From: an uncultured Faecalibacterium sp. | Lineage (GTDB): Bacteria; Bacillota; Clostridia; Oscillospirales; Ruminococcaceae | Assembly: GCA_934512105.1 (NCBI GenBank) | Contig: CAKSWQ010000029.1 | Coordinates: 1-28,078 of the forward strand | DNA length: 28,078 nt | Reading direction: 5' to 3' | Part shown: piece after piece, positions 24,340 through 28,078 of the stretch | Layout: each line of letters begins with the position of its first letter | Position numbering within the stretch: the stretch's first letter is position 1 | Position numbers and translations under genes: made by a program | Notes under the pieces: generated by a model | Databases searched by the model: none | Told to the model about the DNA's origin: nothing | What the model saw: only the letters and a program-made list of their open reading frames with translations

Positions 24340-24799
24340 GGATGGGTTCACTCCTCTCAAAGGTCAGGCAGTGCAATGCGTTTACGGTATGAAAGCTGAT
24401 TTGATGTGTTGGATGCTTGAACTTCGCCAAGGCCCAAAATGCTTCACGGCTGATCTGCCCGGATGTAAATCCGTTGACGTAATCCCAAATGGTGTCGTCT
24501 GCCATGGGTCCCTCCACAATATCGTAGGGATGGGTTTCGCCTGCACGACATTTTGCAATAAAATCCAGCCATTCGTCCGACATTTCAGGAAAACGCAGGA
24601 TCTTCAGGTCGGGATTTTCTACATAGCGGTAGACATTCACAATGCCATCGGCAGAACGGCGGTCTGCCCAGCGGTAGGCTTGCTGATAGTTGTTCGTGCA
24701 GTAGAATCCCCAAGAGAAGTCCTTTGTATACCGTGTGATGCGGATTTCGGGATAGACAACTTCTTCTTTGCTTCCGTGATACAGTAAAATCTCGCTCAT
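24317..24799 (-). CDS. DUF3990-like putative ADP-ribosyltransferase-fold protein
   Basis: A 160-residue protein. The N-terminal YHGS followed by TKDFSWGFYCTNNYQQAYRW matches the arrangement in DUF3990, a family related to ADP-ribosyltransferases. There a histidine and a tyrosine in these two motifs contribute to NAD binding in the wider superfamily. A catalytic glutamate cannot be assigned with confidence. No signal peptide is visible, so it should act inside the producing cell. It is translationally coupled to a DUF3791-like gene. The order and overlap resemble toxin-antitoxin or addiction modules carried by mobile elements, but this is an inference. AAGGTGA precedes ATG 24799; an in-frame GTG at 24808 is less well placed. 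Confidence 0.7.
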   Translation of the reverse strand: MSEILLYHGSKEEVVYPEIRITRYTKDFSWGFYCTNNYQQAYRWADRRSADGIVNVYRYVENPDLKILRFPEMSDEWLDFIAKCRAGETHPYDIVEGPMADDTIWDYVNGFTSGQISREAFWALAKFKHPTHQISFHTVNALHCLTFERSEPIHDRKAEK

Positions 24800-24882
24800 T
24801 TGCTTCACCTTCTGTATATAAGATGATGACTATGGCGTTCCCTGTTATATATGTACCGGGCGGCAACCGCCGCCCGCTGTTC

Positions 24883-25098
24883 TTAACCGAACAGGCCGCT
24901 CAGCAGAGGGATCAGGGTAATGCCGACCAGCGCAACACCGCCGCCAGCCATGAGCTGCTTCATGCCCTGAGACTTGGAGCCGGGGTTGTCGTTACCATAA
25001 CCTTCCAGCAGGTTGATGGCACCCCAAACGCCGAGGCCGGCACCCAGAGCGACAACCAGAGTCTGAAGAACTTCGATAGCAGAGTTGAAGAATTCCAT
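24883..25098 (-). CDS. maff2: Maff2 family mobile-element membrane protein
   Basis: A 71-residue protein with two hydrophobic segments (VLQTLVVALGAGLGVWGAIN and MAGGGVALVGITLIPLLSGL) joined by a short polar loop (GYGNDNPGSKSQGMKQ). This is the small pilin-like (VirB2-like) Maff2 protein found between the coupling-protein gene and trbL in Tn1549-type conjugative elements. AAGGAG precedes the ATG. It lies directly downstream of the traG remnant, in the expected order, and appears intact even though its neighbours are broken. Confidence 0.9.
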   Translation of the reverse strand: MEFFNSAIEVLQTLVVALGAGLGVWGAINLLEGYGNDNPGSKSQGMKQLMAGGGVALVGITLIPLLSGLFG

Positions 25099-25238
25099 AG
25101 TCTTTTCTCCTTTATTATAAAGCGTCTTCGATCATTTGTACACACCCGAAATCTTATTGTTTTACACTGCATAACCGCAGCAAGGTTGGTTTTCTGGTGC
25201 ACCTTTCTGACCGGGGTAAAATTAAACCGCCTACCGGG

Positions 25239-25493
25239 TCAGGCAGGCGGGAGCGAATCAGCGTCCACCACGATGAACTCATCACCGGGGTGGATCTTTT
25301 CTTTTCGGTTCAGATATTTTTCAATATCGAAGGTGTTTTTGGGGTCGTAGTCGGAGGTCAGCTTGTAGTTGGGATGCTGGGTCAGATCGTATTTGTCCGA
25401 AAGGAAAGGTCTGACGCCGCGCAGTTGCAGGATGCACTTGCCTCCATCCAGCACCGCCAATTCATCCCGGCTCAATAATTCCCTGCCGTAAAG
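25239..25493 (-). pseudogene. traG/virD4 coupling protein, last 84 codons only
   Basis: The frame encodes YGRELLSRDELAVLDGGKC, then the conserved tail with LRGVRPFLSDKYDLTQHPNY and PKNTFDIEKYL. This is the C-terminus of the VirD4/TraG ATPase that links the relaxosome to the secretion channel in Tn1549-like elements. A stop codon (complement of 25494-25496) directly precedes it, and no coupling-protein sequence continues upstream. Instead the 3' end of a serine-recombinase element is there. The gene has therefore been interrupted by insertion at about 25494. A weak stem-loop overlaps its stop codon on the way to maff2. Confidence 0.88.
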
Positions 25494-25507
25494 TCAAGTG
25501 ATGAATT

Positions 25508-25549
25508 CGCAAAAGAAAAGACCCTTCCCGTTAAAAAACGAGAAGGGTC
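25508..25549 (-). terminator. Terminator of the serine recombinase gene
   Basis: A 13-bp stem (25520-25532 with 25537-25549, one G-U pair in the minus transcript) is followed on the minus strand by TTTTCTTTT. It lies 41 bases past the recombinase stop codon, between the recombinase and the traG junction. Confidence 0.88.
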
Positions 25550-25590
25550 GCTATAATCAATGCTGTATCGTGCAAATTTCAAAATCTGGA

Positions 25591-27234
25591 TTAGGTGGAA
25601 ATTTCTCCAACAAAATTGTAGATGATTTTGACTTCCTGAACTTTCTGCCCATCAACCTTCTGAACCTCGCCAATCATGATTTTCTTGATAAGACGGTTCA
25701 GCACAACTTCGTCCAGTTCCTTGATGGCGGCGTACTTGCGGATTTCCTCAATAAAGGCATGAACATCGCTTTCCTGTTCGTCCGACTGGTGCAAGAGAAG
25801 ATTCAATTCGCTTAAACGCGCCTTGTTACTGTTCTGCTCCTGTTCCATAGCATCCGTCAGTTTCAGAAAACGCTGTTCCGAGATGATGCCTTTGCTCTTA
25901 TCCGTGTAAAGATTCAGAAACACATCGTCAATTTCCTGATTTCGCTCTTCCAAACGGCGAATCTCTGCCCGAACCGCAGAGGTATCGGTGCGATACTGGT
26001 TTTCAATGCGGCGGCTCAACCGTTGATAAAAGGCATCCGAATCTTTCATTGCCTGTGCCGCCAGCTCTTGAATATCATTCAGAACCAGTTCATGCAGGTC
26101 ACGGGCTTCGATTTTGTGGCTGGAACATACCTTGCATCCGATTCGGTTGTAGGTCTGGCAAGTGAAATACGCCTTGTCGATGGGTTCACGCTTCTTCTTG
26201 GTAGTACGGTCAACATCCTTTCTGCCGACTTTCTCATACCGTGCCTGCATGGATTTCCCGCAGGTGGCGCAGTAAATGATGCCGTGGAAGATGTTGTAGT
26301 ACGGGCAGTCGTTGCCCGTCATAATGGTCGGGCGGCGGTCGATCAGTTCTTGTACCTTCGCCCATTCTTCTGGGGTCACGATTGCTTCATGGCAATTTTC
26401 GATAACTTCCCATTCCTCACGGGGGATGAACTTGAACGAGCCGGAACGGATACCCGTTTGGTGTGTCCGACATACAAGGTGTGCACCCTTATAAAACGGA
26501 TTGCGGAGGATATGGCCGATTCTTGCAGTACCCCATGTGTAGTAGTTGGCATCCAGTGCCGTATTTGCTTTCACACGGGTAATGGGGATTTTTTCTTCCA
26601 GCAGCCTCTTGGCAATTCTCATGTTGCCCATCCCGTCAAGGGCGTAGTCGTAAATTTTGCGAATAACGGGTGCTGCATCCGGGTCAATGATAAGATGCCC
26701 GTTGTCTTTCGGGTCACGCATCAAACCATAGGGGGGAGTGCCGCCGCAGAACTTGCCCTGCCGGGAACGGGTCATAACGCCAGCCAGAACTTTCTTGGAA
26801 ATATCACGGCTGTACATATCGTTCAGGATGTTCTTAAACGGGGTGATGTCCATTTCCTGCCGGGTCAGACTGTCCACACCGTCCGTGATAGCGATATACC
26901 GAACATGGTGCTTCGGAAAGAAAATCTCGATATAGCTGCCAGCTTCGATATAGTTACGGCCAAGACGGGAAAGGTCTTTCGTGATAACGCAGTCGATTTT
27001 TCCGGCTTCAATGTCGGCAATCATCCGCTGGAACGCCGGACGGTTGAAATTGCGCCCGGTGTAGCCATCATCCACATAGTATTCGTAACGGAACATTCCG
27101 TTCTTTTCCGCAAAGTCTTTCAGCATCAACTTCTGATTGCTGATACTCATGCTCTCGTTTTCGCGCCCATCTTCCAAGGAAAGGCGGCAATAGAGGGCTG
27201 TGGTTTTCTGGATATTCTGTTTCTTTCTGCTCAT
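25591..27234 (-). CDS. Large serine recombinase (TndX/TnpX type)
   Basis: A 547-residue site-specific recombinase. The N-terminal resolvase domain has the catalytic Ser19 (ALYCRLSLED) and the arginine-containing motifs ITKDLSRLGRNYIE and DDGYTGRNFNRPAF. A recombinase domain follows (KFCGGTPPYGLMRD ... GTARIGHILRNPFYKG). A zinc-ribbon-like segment comes next (YCATCGKSMQARY, then a cluster ending GCKVCSSHKIEA), and a C-terminal coiled coil (residues about 400-500). It catalyses excision and integration through a Ser-DNA intermediate and presumably moves the nested element. ACAGGAGA precedes the ATG. A terminator follows, and an inverted repeat straddles the likely promoter. Confidence 0.95.
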   Translation of the reverse strand: MSRKKQNIQKTTALYCRLSLEDGRENESMSISNQKLMLKDFAEKNGMFRYEYYVDDGYTGRNFNRPAFQRMIADIEAGKIDCVITKDLSRLGRNYIEAGSYIEIFFPKHHVRYIAITDGVDSLTRQEMDITPFKNILNDMYSRDISKKVLAGVMTRSRQGKFCGGTPPYGLMRDPKDNGHLIIDPDAAPVIRKIYDYALDGMGNMRIAKRLLEEKIPITRVKANTALDANYYTWGTARIGHILRNPFYKGAHLVCRTHQTGIRSGSFKFIPREEWEVIENCHEAIVTPEEWAKVQELIDRRPTIMTGNDCPYYNIFHGIIYCATCGKSMQARYEKVGRKDVDRTTKKKREPIDKAYFTCQTYNRIGCKVCSSHKIEARDLHELVLNDIQELAAQAMKDSDAFYQRLSRRIENQYRTDTSAVRAEIRRLEERNQEIDDVFLNLYTDKSKGIISEQRFLKLTDAMEQEQNSNKARLSELNLLLHQSDEQESDVHAFIEEIRKYAAIKELDEVVLNRLIKKIMIGEVQKVDGQKVQEVKIIYNFVGEIST

Positions 27235-27255
27235 AGTTTTTCTCCTGTTCTATGA

Positions 27256-27292
27256 GCAGGGACACGACACCATTATAATACCATGTCCCTGC
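27256..27292 (-). promoter_or_regulatory. Putative promoter and operator of the recombinase gene
   Basis: A perfect 9-bp inverted repeat GCAGGGACA (27256-27264) and TGTCCCTGC (27284-27292) flanks a minus-strand TATAAT (complement of 27272-27277), 38 bases before the recombinase start. No good -35 box lies at normal spacing (TTGAAA is 20 bp away). A protein bound to the repeat could repress or activate the recombinase. Confidence 0.5.
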
Positions 27293-27317
27293 GAGCCTTT
27301 CAACGGTCAAATCAGCT

Positions 27318-27482
27318 TTATCCTGCTTTTCTTTCAAGCCATTCCTCGAACTGCGAGTGCGTCTGACGCTCGATAAGCTGTTCAAAGGCTTCTTTCATAG
27401 ACTGTTTTCCAGAAAACTCACGGGAAACAATAAATTTCTTCTTCGTCTGCTGCTTCGTGGTGTGCGCAGGCGTATTGCTCAT
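27318..27482 (-). CDS. Small accessory protein of the serine-recombinase element
   Basis: A 54-residue basic protein: a Thr/Lys-rich start (SNTPAHTTKQQTKKKF), then IVSREFSGKQSMKEAFEQLI and a charged end. I do not recognise a characterised family; small proteins of this size often precede serine recombinase genes in such elements (TnpW-like by position, not by sequence). The start is well defined: GGAGG lies seven bases before ATG 27482. The frame extends further upstream, but that part covers the TGTAACC repeats and is unlikely to be coding. It is 84 bases upstream of the promoter-like repeat of the recombinase. Confidence 0.65.
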   Translation of the reverse strand: MSNTPAHTTKQQTKKKFIVSREFSGKQSMKEAFEQLIERQTHSQFEEWLERKAG

Positions 27483-27501
27483 AGGCAGACCTCCAATTCC
27501 T

Positions 27502-27686
27502 TGTAACCAAACGCCTGTAACCGGGCAGGAAAACTTTCTTTTTCCGCACACAGGACATCCGGTGGGCTTTATACTTTTTCTTATTCTTTTAAGGTTACAT
27601 GGTTACAGAAAGCATAAAATACAGCAGTCATACGGCTTTTACGCCGTAACTGGGGTGTAACCGAATCTGTAACCAGACTTGTAACC
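27502..27686. repeat. Iteron-like array of TGTAACC motifs
   Basis: Seven exact copies lie within 185 bases. Five are direct, at 27502-27508, 27516-27522, 27656-27662, 27668-27674 and 27680-27686. Two are inverted, at 27593-27599 and 27601-27607. A near-copy CGTAACT lies at about 27645. Spacing within clusters is regular (14, 8, 12 and 12 bases). The centre (about 27565-27592) is pyrimidine-rich and A+T-rich. It occupies the only sizeable non-coding gap of the nested element, between the vapE-like 3' end and the small gene. The arrangement fits a replication origin or a multi-site operator. Confidence 0.8.
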
Positions 27687-27694
27687 GCTGTTCA

Positions 27695-28078
27695 TCAGAA
27701 GGGAAAGCCCAGCTGCTTGGCTTCCGCATCCGTTATTTCGGAGAAATTTTCAGCCTCGGTTTCGGGGCTGGTTACGCGCTCCCAGCCTTTCTGAACGCCG
27801 TACTTCGGGTAACGCTTGGCAGTCTTATGAGCCTGCCAGCCTTGGATATCGCCGCGCGAAATGCCGGTGTTCATGATCTCGCAGATAGCACGTGTCTCCC
27901 ACTCTGCCGGGATATTGGTGTTGCCCAGTGCTTCGGCATAGAGTTGCTTGGAACACACCCGGTCACCCGTGTAGTCCTCCAGAAAGGCGTAGATCATGCC
28001 CGCCTGTGCATCCTCCTGCATGAAGTCCTGCTGATGGGCTTGCAGCGTTTCCTGCATGGCAGGGCTGAACGCCAGCTT
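27695..28078 (-). CDS. VapE-like (virulence-associated E) protein, C-terminal part
   Basis: The frame runs off the right edge, so only 127 C-terminal residues are seen. The order helical block (EDAQAGMIYAFLEDYTGDRVCSKQLY), then EALGNTNIPAEWETRAICEIM, then SRGDIQGWQAHKTAKRYPKY and YGVQKGWERV resembles the tail of VapE-type helicase/primase-associated proteins, which are common in satellites and mobilisable elements. The ATPase core with Walker motifs would lie outside the window, so the assignment rests on a tail only. The upstream neighbour in the direction of transcription cannot be seen. Downstream lies the TGTAACC array. Confidence 0.6.
   Translation of the reverse strand, partial: KLAFSPAMQETLQAHQQDFMQEDAQAGMIYAFLEDYTGDRVCSKQLYAEALGNTNIPAEWETRAICEIMNTGISRGDIQGWQAHKTAKRYPKYGVQKGWERVTSPETEAENFSEITDAEAKQLGFPF

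Larger units (their letters stand above)
21427..28078. mobile_element. Decayed Tn1549-like integrative conjugative element remnant, with nested element
   Basis: The sequence from the tRNA-Pro 3' end to the right edge is more A+T-rich than the core and carries minus-strand mobile-element genes. They are a tyrosine integrase next to the tRNA, a cut trbL-like gene, maff2, and the end of traG/virD4, in the order expected for part of a Tn1549-type transfer module. Relaxase, VirB4 and most other transfer genes are missing from the left part, so this copy is unlikely to transfer itself unless they lie beyond the window. The right end is not visible. Confidence 0.8.
25494..28078. mobile_element. Nested serine-recombinase element inserted in traG
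   Basis: From the break in traG at about 25494 to the right edge the DNA holds a large serine recombinase, a 54-codon gene, a TGTAACC array and a VapE-like gene, all on the minus strand. This is the typical content of a mobilisable or satellite-like element. Its right end, and the 5' part of traG, should lie beyond the window. Insertion of serine-recombinase elements into conjugation genes of other elements is known in Firmicutes. Confidence 0.72.

Noticed and set aside
26023..27255. Plus-strand frame of 410 codons opposite the serine recombinase
   Set aside because: The recombinase on the minus strand has complete catalytic motifs and a ribosome-binding site; the opposite frame shows no recognisable domain.
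27502..27686. CRISPR array
   Set aside because: The repeats are only 7 bases, in both orientations, with short spacing and no cas genes.

Overview
The window looks like a chromosome of a gut Clostridia, most likely Oscillospiraceae and plausibly Faecalibacterium. This is an inference from protein style (clostridial homodimeric GlyRS, the GGGtGRT/scaffold gene pair, SLH protein, ComF) and from the GC-rich, CTG/CGC/AAG-heavy codon use of the left three quarters. No marker in the window fixes the species.

Core part (1 to about 21,430). In order: the 3' part of a ParC-like topoisomerase subunit, rlmH, an extracellular amino-acid-type binding lipoprotein translationally coupled to a hybrid histidine kinase, glycyl-tRNA synthetase, a convergent histidyl-tRNA synthetase, an OFA-like MFS transporter, and a two-gene module (IscU/NifU-like scaffold plus GGGtGRT protein). 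These are followed by a secreted FMN/FAD fumarate-reductase-like flavoprotein coupled to a NusG-domain-II protein, then a compact run of adaptor, MacB-like ATPase, FtsX-like permease, SLH-domain protein and ComF, and finally tRNA-Pro(GGG). Clear sigma-A-type promoters and strong intrinsic terminators delimit several units. Three copies of a dispersed 16-bp palindrome with an invariant CGCA loop lie between genes.

Mobile part (about 21,430 to the right edge). Immediately 3' of tRNA-Pro the sequence becomes visibly more A+T-rich and nearly all genes are on the minus strand. It reads as a decayed Tn1549-like integrative conjugative element: a tyrosine integrase next to the tRNA, a trbL-like gene cut off and joined to the integrase leader, cargo genes (a DUF3990-like putative ADP-ribosyltransferase with a DUF3791-like partner, and an unidentified protein), maff2, and only the last 84 codons of a traG/virD4 coupling-protein gene. 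That traG remnant is interrupted by a second, nested element that carries a large serine recombinase, a 54-codon accessory gene, an array of seven TGTAACC motifs, and the C-terminal part of a VapE-like protein running off the window.

The points most worth follow-up are the TGTAACC iteron-like array, the DUF3990/DUF3791 pair, the scaffold/GGGtGRT module with its structured leader, the dispersed CGCA-loop palindromes, and the two recombination junctions that explain the broken conjugation genes.
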